Shown piece after piece: positions 35,040 to 47,046 of a DNA stretch of 64,000 nucleotides; within the stretch, counting starts at the first letter, position 1; each line of letters starts with the position of its first letter. Under the pieces are notes generated by a model, which did no database searches, was not told where the DNA came from, and was given only the letters and a program-made list of their open reading frames with translations. The stretch is from assembly GCF_000218685.1 (NCBI RefSeq), contig NW_006763290.1, forward strand, positions 2,762,843 to 2,826,842. The letters run 5' to 3'. The position numbers were made by a program, and so were the translations under genes. Origin of the DNA: Serpula lacrymans var. lacrymans S7.9. Lineage: Eukaryota > Basidiomycota > Agaricomycetes > Boletales > Serpulaceae.

Positions 35040-35835
35040 TACCTCAGTTGTTTCTATAGCCTCTTGGGCAGCGGCTAAGGTATGTTACATTACATTTATT
35101 AGAGATCACCTTAAACTAACATCTGTTGTAGTTTCACTTAGAATTATTAGTATCACAACACAATGGGATCTGCACCCGTGTACAGTGATTCTGGACCTTC
35201 TGGGCATGCAACCAATCAGTATGCTTTCCAAGTACGCCTCGGTAGCTATAAACAAATGTCATAATTTGTCAATTAGTGCATGCTAGTAGTCTTCCTACAT
35301 ATACCTGTATTTCAAAGGATAATGTTACTAAGAATTATAGATAGATAAATAAACAAAGGTGCCCCTGTTAATTGTTCCTCATTAGCTTGTACTTTAGCTG
35401 CCTTGAGCTTCTTCTGAATGTTTTCTGATATTGTTCTCTCTTTTGTAATCACACCTTTATCTCTACTCTTGGAGGAAGTAGACCATGATGTGTTAGTTAT
35501 TTGGCCTTGTTGCTTCTGTTTCATGGTGAAGTATTAGGACCATGCTTAACCTGGTTTTATGAACCATATAATAAAGTAAGGTATAAGGAGAGCTAAAATA
35601 CAAGAATTGACAAGTAGCAGACAATATCTCACTGAGTAGATTTCAAAGCTTTCACTTTGCTGTGTACAAATACAAACATGTAATAATTTTGCAAATTACA
35701 CTCAGGTTGGCTGTAAGGGCCAGCACATACTGTAAATTATGCTACTACACTATTGTGTGATGAAATTAAACCTAACTGAAGTTAATATTGCCTTCCTAAC
35801 TGTTGTACCCATTAGCCCAACCTTTCATCTTTTTG
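35040..35835. other. No clear gene; possible minus exon
   Basis: A minus-strand Lys/Gln-rich frame (35312-35524) starting MKQKQQGQITNTSW may be a downstream exon of the TET/JBP-like gene, but I cannot link it by splice signals. Confidence 0.3.
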
Positions 35836-36300
35836 TCAGTTTGCAATAGAACACCTCTCACCCTTGAAATGCAAATTCATGTGAGTAATATCACATGAAG
35901 GAAATACGACAAAATCTCCCTCATTCAGTTGCAACCCCAATCCAAGTTCCACCCGGTATAGTTCCCCCCTTTTGTGCTTACCCTGTGTGAGCATAAAGTA
36001 TATTTTTTTGTCCTTTGCATAATAGTGAGCTTTGATTCCAACATTGGCATTGACCATTAAGCCAATGAAAGGGTAGACAGCAGAGGGATTGTTTGCAGGT
36101 GAAATATTGGCTGTCTTACTGAGTATGGCATATTCTTCAGGAAGGTAAGCCAATAGCTACATAAATCCATCAGAACATATCTATATAACTAATAATAAAT
36201 GAAAAAAAATACCATATTATTGATCCATTCAAACAAGTCTGAAAATATGGTTTTGAGATGTTGGTACATGGACTTCTCAATCATTGTGACCACTTTATGT
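35836..36300 (-). pseudogene. TET/JBP-like 2-oxoglutarate/Fe(II) dioxygenase fragment
   Basis: Minus strand: an upstream piece MYQHLKTIFSDLFEWINN (about 36.21-36.27 kb), then YLPEEYAILSKTANI and VYPFIGLMVNANVGIKAH. The C-terminal core follows: GLGLQLNEGDFVVFPSCDITHMNLHFKGERCS. In this family the double-stranded beta-helix binds Fe(II) through HxD and a distal His, and binds 2-oxoglutarate through an Arg. The distal H (ITHMN) and the Arg (GER) are present. The HxD site reads H-Y-Y, so the metal-binding Asp is lost. Known TET/JBP enzymes oxidise 5-methylcytosine or thymine, and fungal ones have been described as expanded together with KDZ transposons. This copy is partial and probably inactive. 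Family assignment is by remembered motif pattern. Confidence 0.6.
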
Positions 36301-36989
36301 TACAGCTAAGAGAATGGGCATCCTGTTATGCCATCCAGCACAATGGTTGAAGCAAATAGTGGTACTTTTGCCAACCAGCTCTGAACTGGATCACATGTTT
36401 GAAAATATTAATAGAGGTCTTATCTAGAGTAACACCCTACTCATGGGGATATTGCCCTAGACCCACCTGACAAATACTTATTAATAGATTATTCTCCCAT
36501 GAGCTACTTAATCATTACAAGTTGTACAATATTTATTCTTTTTCCTATTGGTTAACTATACTCTCAGACCACTTTTTCTTTTTTCTCTTTTGGTCTGAGG
36601 AGACAGACAATTTGCTATAAAAGACCCTACATATCCATGTATCATTTTTTAGCTTTTTATTACTTGAATTACCTGTTCTACTCCACATCAGAAAACTCTA
36701 AGTCTAAAACCTGTCCTTGACTTGCAATAATCCTCACATCTATCATACTCCAGACTTATTGTACCTCCTCCTCTCTAAAAGGTAGAGAGATAGGTTGTGT
36801 TTTTGTTTAACATTGCCTCATAAAATGTGCATTATATCAATTTATAGTAACATATTGATTTATAATGATTATAACATGTAATAAGAAATAATCTTTTATC
36901 TCCTACTAATATTACCAGATTGTTTGGTATGTAAAATTGCTAGTCCAATTGTTGAGTAAAAATGTAGAACATACCTCTGTTTTTTCTGT
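36301..36989. other. No gene recognised
   Basis: AT-rich; upstream exons of the dioxygenase fragment or the 3' flank of the Plavaka gene could lie here. A piece FNHCAGWHNRMPILL reads on the minus strand at about 36.32-36.36 kb. Confidence 0.3.
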
Positions 36990-38845
36990 ATGCTAGGTTT
37001 TTGGCCATTCCACCTCGGGCCCAGTAATAGAAATAAGTGGGCAGCTTTGGCATATAGTGCCCAATGAAACAATATCACCAGGTGTAACTTCATTTGATTG
37101 AAAAACTGGCTTTGTTAGCATGTACATATTATGATTTTTCCCAGGGTTTCTGAACATCTTATACCACTCCACATAAGCTAAAGGCCCCTTGGACCAAAAT
37201 TGTAGTGTTATATTGTAAGAGTAGATCATTTCAGGACATGAGAATATAACTCTCAACCTCCCAACCTTTGTGCCTATGATAATTGTAACAACCAAAAAAA
37301 TTATACTCTGGTGCACAACAAGACAAGCAGAGAGGGGTGAGTAGAGGAGGGGATAATCTCCCTTATGGTAGAACTATGTTTGTTATGGGTAAATAACAGG
37401 AGGACTTGCTGAGGAGTCTCCTTGATCTATTGGGGTATTTATACTATTACAGGCTATTTGTACACGTGTACTATACAGTTGATAAAAGCAGTGGCTGATG
37501 ATGTCATAAGGCACAGCCCATGTGACCAGCTCCACTGCGTGAGAAACTTGTATCTAAGAATAAAGGAAAGCACAAGAAAGTGGAGTTTGAACAAAATGAA
37601 AAGTGCTGCATGGCACAGTGTGTGAAAAACTATGAAAGAAAGTTAAAGTGGAGAATGAAATTTAAAGGTCCAAAAATTGTGTATTGTAACAATAATGTAG
37701 TGAGCAATAAGATGTTAAACTGATAAAAATACATGATGCACCTTGTAAACCTGTCATCTTAGTATTATCAGTGTTTGCTACTGTGACAGTGTCAAATCTC
37801 CCCTTCTTTCCCGCCTTACCAAGCTTGTCCTTTATAGCATCCAAATTCTTGATGTCATCTACATCATTTCCCAAACTATTGAGTATAAACTTAAGTGAAT
37901 GTCAGATATCCATTCTGTTAAAGGGAAGCTGAGAAAATAGGAGCTGAGACCTCGTAATAGTGTTTCCTCTGCCCATAAATTGATCAAGAAAAGTGTGTAA
38001 ATGATATGAGAATGATGAACAGCTGTATGTTATTTGAATAATGTTGAGTGAGTAGGCATGGCAGTGATGACATATTGGCAGAAATAGGATAATTGTGAGG
38101 ATAATACTAAAGTGTCTACATCTTCTTGTGTTTCTTGCTCCCTATTCTCCTCTCTCTTCTAATTGCTTAGATAGCTTTCAACCATGACAACTATTTCTTG
38201 CCTGCTATTCCATTGCATCATTTGAGGGACCCTTATTATAAAATTTTGATGCCCTCCAGTCTTCCTTTGCAAAGTCTATACAGAACCTTTCAAACATTTC
38301 TGTATTATAGTTGTTGGTTGTGCCAAAATTACAAAAATTTTCTGCACAGTATAACATAGAATAAAATTTGGGAATATTAAGGTGTTCCCCCATACTCAAG
38401 TAACGAGGGAGAAAAACATGTCTGCCGGCACAACAAAGACCCGGAGAACCCAAGATACCAAATTGTGGTGTCATTGTGAATGAAGTTGAGGAGTGCCCTA
38501 TAACACATTATAACCTGAGAGGGAGTTTTTCCAACTATACATATCAGTAAAATCCTTTCCATATTTTTTTTCTCTGTCCCAGATATTTGGGATAGGATAG
38601 TTATGATCCTGCATGTTTGAAGTGTTGTACACCAAAGTAGGGGGGAAGTTTGTGTATACAGTCATCAAGCTCTTTGTTAGTTATTAAGCTAGAATTAAAG
38701 CAAGTGTTTTACAACACCCTGATAGAATTGATGGAGCGGAGCACATCAGGAGTTATAGCCATGTGGATATTACAGTGAGAAAAAACCTCCCAAAAAGGAC
38801 GATAAACACCCCCAGACACATTATAAGCCTTGTATCTCTCCTGGA
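36990..38845 (-). pseudogene. Plavaka-type transposase, C-terminal half, interrupted
   Basis: Minus strand: HCNIHMAITPDVL (about 38.77 kb), ELDDCIHKLPPYFGVQHFKH, then LNIPKFYSML and FGTTNNYNTEMFERF followed by IDFAKEDWRASKF (about 38.25-38.37 kb). After the solo LTR (37284-37691) come VGRLRVIF, LAYVEWYKMF and the C-terminal block DIVSLGTICQSCPLIS. These blocks occur in this order in fungal Plavaka (CACTA-related) transposases. The N-terminal half is absent: a copia fragment begins at about 38846. Several stops and frameshifts. Confidence 0.7.
37284..37691 (-). mobile_element. Solo gypsy-A LTR with 5-bp duplication ATAAT
   Basis: 408 bp, TGTAACAACC ... GTATTGTAACA, flanked on both sides by ATAAT (37279-37283 and 37692-37696). 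It is inserted inside the Plavaka pseudogene, so it is younger than that gene. Confidence 0.93.
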
Positions 38846-40336
38846 AATTGGTGATAGATGTTGCAATTACTTTGGCCTTTGACCTTGGATATTGTTGTTA
38901 TTGGTGAGGAGCTCAAGCCCTCACCAGGAAAGCCCACCTCCTCGGAGGACGCTGAGATTGTCTGGATATTTAAGGATGAAAAGGCACATGGAATCATCCA
39001 GGACCACATCTCTGATGCCCTCCTAATGAGAACTGGAGACCTCACCAGCTCCAAGGAGTTATTTGACAAACTTGTTTCACTCCATCAGACGTCCAACATT
39101 GCCCCGGCCTTCTATTCATTCCAGCAACTCACCAAATTGTCCTGGGATGGAACATCACCTATCTAGGACCACATTGTGAAAATCCAGACAATTGATTCAC
39201 ACCTCTCTGGAATGAAACCAGGAGTCAATACCAAACTCATGGCCTTTGCTCTTCTTCAATCTCTCCCAAAGTGAAAGGAGAAACACAAGGATAGCTTACC
39301 TTGTGTCGGAACCTGATAAGACCAAAACAACAACATTGACTCCAGAGCAACGTCTCACATAGTTCCTCACCACTCCTGGTTTAAGCCAGGAACATACCAG
39401 TTTCTGAACCCTCTAAGGATAATCAGTTTTGGGGATGAATCCTCTGTAAATGCCATTGGAATTGGGACAGTGATCCTATAAGCAACTGTTGGAAAGAAGA
39501 ATTACAATATTGCACTGTCAAATGTCTTACTTGTGCCAAACTTCACTTTAGCACTCGTCTTTGTCCATAGATTGTCTAAAACAGGGTTATCAACACTCTT
39601 TCGTTCAGAAAAAGAAGGAATTCATTCTCACTGCTTTACACAAGTGAGGACTGTATCACATCCAAGCAAAACCCAAAATCAGCTTTTGCAGCAGTGGATG
39701 TAAATCTATTGCACAGGAACATGGGATACATTGGAATGGATTGCTTACAATAAATGGTTGAAAAAGGACAGCTCCAGGACACCCTTACTGGAACCCCGGA
39801 GTTTTGTGAACCTTGTGCTTTATGAAAGATGAAGAAATTACCTTTCAAGTCCACTGGAGGAAACCGAGCCAAGCACCCCATATGAATTGTGCACACAAAT
39901 GTTGGAGGATCAATCAAATCAACCTCCAGGGAGGGTTTTCTGATACTAGGTTATCAATGTAGACAATTTCTCCAAAATTCCATGGATATACTTCCTAAAA
40001 CACAAAAGTGAAGCACTGGAACAATACAAGCAATGGAAAGAAAATGTACAAACATTTTTCCGAATTCATTTGAGAGAACAAAACTTCACTACACTGTATA
40101 CAGAATCCCTCTGGAGCAATGGGGGAGGAGAATATACTAGCAATGCATTCAAGAATCAACTCCAAGGAGATAATGTCCTCCAAGAAACTACAGCTGCAGA
40201 TACTCCAGAACAAAATAGCATTGCAGAACACATGAATCAGGCATTGGCTACATTAGCAACCATACTCCATGATTCCAAGCTCCCACACTATGAATCTGGT
40301 AGCAAGTTATTTCCACCAGAAAACTTGATTATATAA
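38846..40336 (+). pseudogene. Ty1/copia gag-protease-integrase remnant
   Basis: Plus strand: a gag-like helix region (DEKAHGIIQDHISDAL, SKELFDKLVSLHQ) at 38.97-39.09 kb, and the segment VLLVPNFTLALV followed by HRLSKTGLS at about 39.52-39.59 kb. The integrase follows: VDNFSKIPWIYFLKHKSE (about 39.96 kb), SNGGGEYTSNAF (about 40.12 kb) and TPEQNSIAEHMNQALAT. The second catalytic Asp (normally SDGGGEY) is Asn. Many stops. It separates the Plavaka and Tnp2 genes. Confidence 0.8.
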
Positions 40337-40499
40337 GAGATTCGCTTGACACCTGGGTGACACTATAGCACAGGGTTATGGTTGGGCAAAATACCATGCA
40401 AGCAGGTGATATTCCACTTTCAATATAAGGAATAAATCACCGGTATAGATTGGGTGACAAAAAACTGCTACAAATATGGATATCATCAATTTATGTACA
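40337..40499. other. Junction between copia and Tnp2 remnants
   Basis: No recognisable coding sequence; presumably the copia 3' truncation point. Confidence 0.35.
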
Positions 40500-43110
40500 T
40501 CAAAAGTAGTCATAAGGTATACACAGCTCGGGCAAGAGTGCCACTTCTATCAATAATGGCCCATCTCTGCCCATACTTCACTCTGCCTACTGCACATTGA
40601 ATACAAATAATGTCTACTACTTTTAGCGGCCCCAATTTTGAATAATATGGAACACCAAGAGTGTTCACCCCTTCTAAAACACATGTTTTGACTGCAGGTT
40701 GCACAAGAGTGAGTAATGTGATCATGGGAAGCGGGACTACAACAGCATATTGCTGCTGGGGAAAAAAAGTCTTTAATTTGTATTCAGGAGTCCAATGGCG
40801 CTGGCAAGTGTATTTATCAACTAGACTCTGGTACTGGACAGGGGTGAATATCCTGTTGCTTGTTAGATTAAGTGGGCACTCACTCGGACAAATGATGCAT
40901 CTCTTGAATCATCTTGGGTCTTCACCATTTCTGCTGCAGATATAGTATCTCCACCCTCGAGACACTATATTTTACCCCATAGAGTAATGGTATTGACCGT
41001 TATATATGGTTGGATGGTAGAAATGGAAATGTCAAAGTGTGTGGCCAATGCCATACAGATCTTGTTTAAAAGATAATTGTCAATTTCACCTACTTTGTGA
41101 GGAGGCAACAAGATACATGTGGGGTCTGAAGGCCAAGTTTAATGCAGACCTTATGAATATTTAGGTCACTTACAAGATTTGTCCCTAAGATGGAGTGATG
41201 CATTTACATTTTGTGGCTTTTAAAGGAGCAATTCCTGCCGCAAGTTGTGGATGAGCTGTACTTGGGTGAGTCTTGCATCGGGATACCAACAACTTCTCAC
41301 TGAAGGTTGTAAGAGTCCACAAAACTGTTCTATGGGAAAGGCCCAGGATGTCCAGACAGGACCTGTGACCTCAATGCTGTCAGCAATGTGTAGTAACCTA
41401 TGCACCGTAACAGGGCAAGCACTGAGTTGGTCTGGAAGTAACTAATAGTAAAATCTGGGGAAAGTCTATGTGTAAGAAGTTATGCCGAGAGATGGTGGCT
41501 GTATACATACTCTCCGTAGGATTCCAACCAGTGTATAAAGCCTGGATGCAGCATGTCGATGTCGTCTCTTAATAGCTCAAATTGAAGATGGGATTGTAGC
41601 TCCAGACATAGCAGTAGCTTCACCAATTACTTCCCAGACTCTTTTTTTGAGCAGATACAAACCTACCTTTATAGTCACCTGTCCACAAAGAAATGAGGTT
41701 AGATATGACATTGTCCCAGATTAAATGCATAAAATCATAAGGAAAGGAAGCAGGAGATGAAAGAGAATGCAGGCAGCTTAGCAGTGGAAGGCCATTTACT
41801 GTATAGCTTTGCAAGATAGGCTGATTGTGTAGGAGTCAATACTTACTGAACCTCTTTACCTTGCAAGAGAACTTTGGTGTGGCTTCACACAGGGAGGTTT
41901 CTGGGATCAAGCTTTTTTACCGCTGAGACTACATCTCAGGTATTTGGGTGCTGGCTCCAACCTAGAGGGACATAATGAGCTGTACCCCGAGAGCTAGGAA
42001 TTTGGAGGCCATTAATCTTGCAAGCATGACACGGTGTGAACCCATTGTGACCCTTTGTCTTCATCACCATTGAAAATAGCGGGTATATCACCAGATACAA
42101 TGATTAGATATGCACAAAGAGCAAAAATAGCGGCCTCTACAATGTTGTATATGCAAACTCCAATGGCTAGCTTAAGCATCTCCTCTACAAATGGCCATAT
42201 AAATGAGCCAAAATCTTTTGGCTTCTTTGAACCAGGTACAACACCCAAGCACATGATATAATTCTTTAAGAATTGAATCTCTGGGGGAGAATTGTAGTTG
42301 TATACAATGAGAGGCCAGGCTGTTTTTTTGCGGTGGCAGAAAGGAACAAAAGCATCAGTAGAGAGCCCAAGGGCGATGTCACGCGGATCTGAGAGATAGT
42401 TGTGGGGTAGCGCTTGTTATGGACAAATACTTAACTTCCTAGCAGATTACAATACACAGTGCCATCTGTGACATTGTTGAAAGTGTGTGTGCTTTCAATT
42501 TGTTCACGGCCTCAATACTTCATCTTTTCCAGCATTGTTGGAGAGAGCAACAAGGCATGGTATTAATAGTATGTAAATAAACCTATTTCTTGGATGTTTG
42601 TTTATAGCGGGGAGAGTTGCAATGTGGACACTTGTTGAGTAGAGTGTTTGGTCCAACATAGCAACAGCATGAATTGATGCAACAATCATATAAGACTGGC
42701 TCAATCGCCAAAAGAAATGCTACATGCAAAGTAGTCTCCTTCCTAGGGACTGGTCCTGAAATATGAGAGGCAACTTATTGAAGGTGTTATCTATCATGTG
42801 GGATTTGACTTTGAGTGCAAAAGCTATGAGTATTAGTTTGTAGCTTTTGCTCAGATCATTGGCTAAGATATTTTATTAGTACAACTTCTATAGTCATTGA
42901 TTGAAAAAAACACTTGCCTATGGTAGCAAGATCATGCTCAAGGGTCTCTCGTAGCTTATCCCATAAAGACAACCCAGACAAGCCTAAAAACAACTCATTG
43001 TCATCCTCTGGCTGTCCACCCTTGTTGCCAAATATACTGCCCTCTTCAGAGTCATCATTTCCTGAGTCACTCAAATCCTCATTTTCTTCAACCTCGCTGC
43101 CTAACTCCAT
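40500..43110 (-). pseudogene. CACTA/EnSpm Tnp2-type transposase, inactivated
   Basis: ATG 43110 opens an acidic N-terminus followed by LWDKLRETLEHDLATIG. A zinc-ribbon-like YDCCINSCCCYVGP...CPHCNSPRYK follows (about 42.63-42.70 kb), then SDPRDIALGLSTDAF (about 42.38 kb) and VVPGSKKPKDFGSFIWPFVEE. Next are FALCAYLIIVSGDIPA, SFPYDFMHLIWDNVI and WTGDYKG, CPVTVHRLLHIADSI with GPVWTSWAFPIEQFCG, and a C-terminal WAIIDRSGTLARAV (40.5 kb). This is the order in basidiomycete Tnp2-like CACTA transposases. A stop right after the zinc ribbon and several frameshifts inactivate it. No CACTA termini were found. Confidence 0.8.
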
Positions 43111-43852
43111 TTTTTAAGAGCAGCTGACATGGCATTCTTCACCACCCTGGCATCTACGTCTGATGTCTGACCATCACTGATGCCTGTGTCTTAAATGCCA
43201 CAAGATGCTAGCGCTGGATCATGGAGTCATGTAGAAGGATGATTGCTATTGACATTCATATTATGACTAGGATCATTGATGGAGTCCAAATGTTTTGTCA
43301 TGCTCTTACATTGTGTAATATTTCTAGTCCAATGTCCACCTGGTAGTTAATATGGGGAGTTTGCAATGATTATAGGAGGGGCCTGCAGCATCCAATGCCT
43401 ATACTCTGTACTTGCACTAACCAATTGACTGCAACAGAAGTATAATTGCTTCACTTGTGAAGATTTGTGTGGCGTTGGTGTCAATAATACTGTGGACAAT
43501 TTGGTCAGATTATGCAGATAGATGGCCCAGCACCTACATGTAATACCTATAGTATAATAGACCAGACTTCCAGGCTAGAATGTCTCTATTAGATCAATGT
43601 CTGAGTCTGCTGAAGCATATAATAACAGCAAGAGTAGGAAGTGATGAGTGTTGAGCTTGAGGTCATGGTTAAATAATTCAAGGCATCCACATGGCTTGCC
43701 ACATGGACTGGAACTCTCAGACTCTTGCTACCTTGGCTGACTAATAGTCTATCTGTAGAGAATAACAAATATAGCAACTAGGAACATCACAGTAAGTAGA
43801 CACATTGTATACTCACTTTCCTCCTCAGTCTCTCATAATACATGCTAGATAT
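43111..43852. other. 5' flank of the Tnp2 gene, no gene recognised
   Basis: No motif seen. It ends at the 5' LTR of the gypsy-A element. Confidence 0.35.
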
Positions 43853-44267
43853 TGTAACAATACACAATTTTTGGATCTTTAAATTGCATTCTCTACTTTA
43901 ACTTTCTTTTGTAGTTTTCACACACTATACCATGCGGCACTTTCCATTTTGTTCAAACTCCACTTTTTCACGCTGCACTGCTTTCCTTTATTCTTAGCTA
44001 CAATTCTCTCACACAGTGGAGCTGGTCACAGGGGCTGTGCCCTATGACATCATCAGTCATGGCCTTCATCAACTGTATGGTACACACGTACAAATAAGTC
44101 TGTAGATGTATATAAAAACCAATAGATCAAGGAGACTCCTCAGTGAGTCCTCCTGTTGTTTACCCACAACAAACTTGGTCCCATCTTAAAGGGTAACCAC
44201 TCCCACTCACTTCACTCAAAGCTTGTTTGAGTTGTGCGCCAGAGTATACAAACTCTTGGTTGTAACA
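43853..44267 (+). repeat. gypsy-A 5' LTR
   Basis: 415 bp, TGTAACAATACACAA ... GGTTGTAACA. TATAAAAACC at about 44110 and a putative transcription start at AGTGAGTCCTC (44142), 32 bp downstream. The inverted pair GAGACTC...GTGAGTC can form a hairpin around the start. Confidence 0.9.
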
Positions 44268-44279
44268 TGAGGACTCGCT
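44268..44279 (+). promoter_or_regulatory. Primer-binding site, self-priming type
   Basis: TGAGGACTCGCT directly abuts the 5' LTR. Its inverse, AGCGAGTCCTC, is the 11-nt motif at the predicted transcript start in family LTRs (exact in 10121-10534 and 58216-58611; one C-to-T change in this LTR). It does not resemble a tRNA 3' end known to me. Tf1 and sushi elements of the same clade prime in this way. Confidence 0.65.
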
Positions 44280-44640
44280 CTCTATTACTCTCTCGCACTT
44301 TGTGCAAACCCGGACCACAGGGTTAAGTGGAAGTCTTTCAAACAGTAAGACTTGGGTACAAGTCTGGTGTTGAGCATTTGATAGCCAGCAAAAACCAAGT
44401 GTGTGCCTCAATCCTGCAGGTGCGCTCCTCAGGATGAGGCACTAGAGAGAATTAAACCAAACTATACATGGCCCCAGTGTTAAGGGGAGTACTTTAGCTC
44501 AGCAGTTGGTGTGGAACCACTGTTAATGAGATTTAGATACAAATTTCTTCTTCGCTTTCCTCTGACCAGGCTGGGCACTTGCCTCTGCCAGTTGGAGAAG
44601 GGCTGACAGCTTAACAAGTGGACCACCCCCTGACAACCAT

Positions 44641-45828
44641 TTGGACCAGGGTTTATTATGTTTACATTTTTACATACCTTTTATTTACTATAGTATGGGT
44701 AGTCAGGGATTGAGACCCGTTACTCAGCTGGGAAGAGGTAGATCCACAGATAGCAAGTGGGGACCCCCAGTTACACTTTTTTTACATTTACAAAGAGAAC
44801 GAGATAACATGTTGTTGCAACCACAACCCAATGTCAACACTCTGTTACACAACATGCGTGTACAGATTTTGTTATTGCCCACACAGCTCAGCGAGCTTCA
44901 AACAAACCCCCCTGAAGCAGTTAAGCAAAAATTCAACAAGAAAGTTGAAATTGTCACTGACCCCGGCACTTTTGAAGGAGACCGGGCTAGATTTGCCAAA
45001 TGGTGGATCAAGCTTCAAATTTGGATCAAGGCGAACTGGGTTGTATTTGCTGATGATTTCAAGATAGCAACAGCTGTACTATCAAGACTAAAAGGACCTG
45101 TGGCAGGTCAATACACCGAAGTACAACTCCAGGAGTGCTCCACGGCCAATCACTGGCTTACCTGGGACAATCTCAAGGGGGAGATTGAGAAATATTTCAA
45201 ACCCCAAGCTGAGTGTGATTGGGTGCGCCAGCAAATCTGTTCCTTCAAACAAGGAAACATAAGGACAGATGATTTTGTAACCCGGTTCCTGGCCCTCTCC
45301 ATCCAAGGGGGTCTAGGTAATAAACATGCAGTAGAGCTCCTAGAACGCAATGTGAACCCCCACATTGCAGAACAGCTTTATCTGCAGGATATGAGAAACA
45401 AGAACCTCACGCAAGCAGCAGAAGAAGTTCGCAAAGTAGGTAGGGCCATTGAGCTCTACAAAATGCAATTCAGTGGTGGGTCCACCAAAAACAACTATTC
45501 CCAGAGGTGCCCTGGGTCATCAAACCAAAATAAAAATCATTCTCACGGGTTTAAGCTGTTCGGGCTGCAACCAGGGCAGGGAGCCCCTATGGATATTGGT
45601 GTGGTCCAAGGCGGACAGATGTGCAGATTCAAAGGGAACTGCTACAATTGCGGCCAAGAGGGACACATGTCCTGAGACTGTGAAAATGGGGTGCAGGCTG
45701 CCCAACAAAAAAATAACCAAGGGCGCCAGATGCGCCAATTAGAAACAAAAAAGCCAGACAATCAGAAATCCAAGCCTTTTTTTACGACCAACAGGTCGCT
45801 GAAATGAAATCTCAGGGAAAAGAGTTTG
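44641..45828 (+). pseudogene. gypsy-A gag
   Basis: A long frame opens at MDQGLLCLHFY (44641; the true start may be 44641 or the Met at 44698). The retrotransposon gag core follows (FAKWWIKLQIWIKANW; LTWDNLKGEIEKYF; RTDDFVTRFLALSI; EEVRKVGRAIELY). A CCHC knuckle CYNCGQEGHMS-stop-DC contains a TGA at 45673-45675 exactly where the family has Arg, again fitting CGA to TGA. Gag packages the RNA and forms the particle. Confidence 0.85.
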
Positions 45829-46197
45829 GAGCTTAGGTCACTTGGGTGCCTTCACTCCTCTTAACAATGAAGTAAACCACAACAAGGTGGCCCCTGCTCT
45901 GGGGTGTTGCACAAGCAATAAAGGAAAGGGGGTGGCTCCACAATTTGTAAATAAATTTCTAAATTTACTATCTGAAGTATGTCCTTGTATGAAGAATTGT
46001 GACTGTAATATTTATGATATCACCACTGCACCAGTGTCTCCCCAGGAGCATGGCCCTGGCAAAACAAACACTAGAGTGCTTGATTCTGGTAAAAATAAAA
46101 ATAAAAATATAGAAAAACCTAAAGTAGAAAAACATATTCCTTTTAATTTTCTTCTTCTTCTTCTCTGGAGCCACTTTCCAACCAAATCCCAAGGCGT

Positions 46198-47046
46198 GTG
46201 TTGATGCACACAGATTTACTCCAAAGAGAGATCTGTTTAGATGTTGGTGTGGAAGACCTTGCCTGGGGCATAGTACACCCAACCAGCGGCATCTTCATAG
46301 ATCAGGTCTGGGTGGAGCACGTCGGACTCCTCATTGTAAAATTAGATGTATCTATTCCCGTCTATAACATTGACAGTATGCTTAACGCAGGTGGCTACAT
46401 TACACACAAATGTTCTTTTGTTGTTGTTGAGTATCAAGGACACAGGGAACGAGTCACCACTGAAGCTACCCAACTAGGGGAGATTAATTTAATTGTAGGT
46501 TGGACCTGGCTATTGAAACACGATCCTGAGATCAACTGGCAGACAGAGGTTGTCACATTGTCACGTTGCCCTCAGAAGTGTCATAACTTGGGTAAGATTG
46601 ATGATGACAATCATGAGGTGAAACCTGAGGAAGAGATTAAGAGGCTGGTACCTCCAGAGTACCATGACTTCTGCAAAGTCTTTTTAAAACACAGATTAGA
46701 GCGCTTCCCAGGGGCTAAGCCTTGGGACCATGCTATAGATTTGAAGGACACCTTTAAACCCCGAAACGGACACATGATTCCCCTCTCTGCTCCAAAAGAG
46801 ATAAGGTATCTAGTGTCAAAGATAAACAGCTAAGGAAGAGTTATATTAGACCTTCCAAGAGCCCTTTGACATCCCCGGTGTCCTTCATTCCTAAAAAGGA
46901 CGGTAAGAAGTATATGATTATGGACTATTGTTATCTAAATGAGTACATGGTTAAAAATGTGTATCTGTTGTTTTTGGTCTGTCAGTTAGTAGACAAGTTG
47001 GCTGGTGCCAAGACCTTGACAAAGGTGGACCTCTGATGGGAGTACA
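46198..47046 (+). pseudogene. gypsy-A protease and RT N-terminus
   Basis: Protease-like domain: CLDVGVEDLAWGIVHPTS, then IDQVWVEHVGL; copy 2 retains NSGTNSIFIDQ here, of which part is deleted in this copy. The connection EEIKRLVPPEYHDFCKVF and WDHAIDLKDTFKPR follows. RT begins after a frameshift (SPLTSPVSFIPKKD, MIMDYCYLNEY) and breaks off at about 47.05 kb before the catalytic YxDD. Confidence 0.75.

Noticed and set aside
44831..45067. Plus-strand frames overlapping gag in another phase
   Set aside because: The gag frame carries the recognisable capsid core and CCHC motif; the overlapping frames carry nothing.
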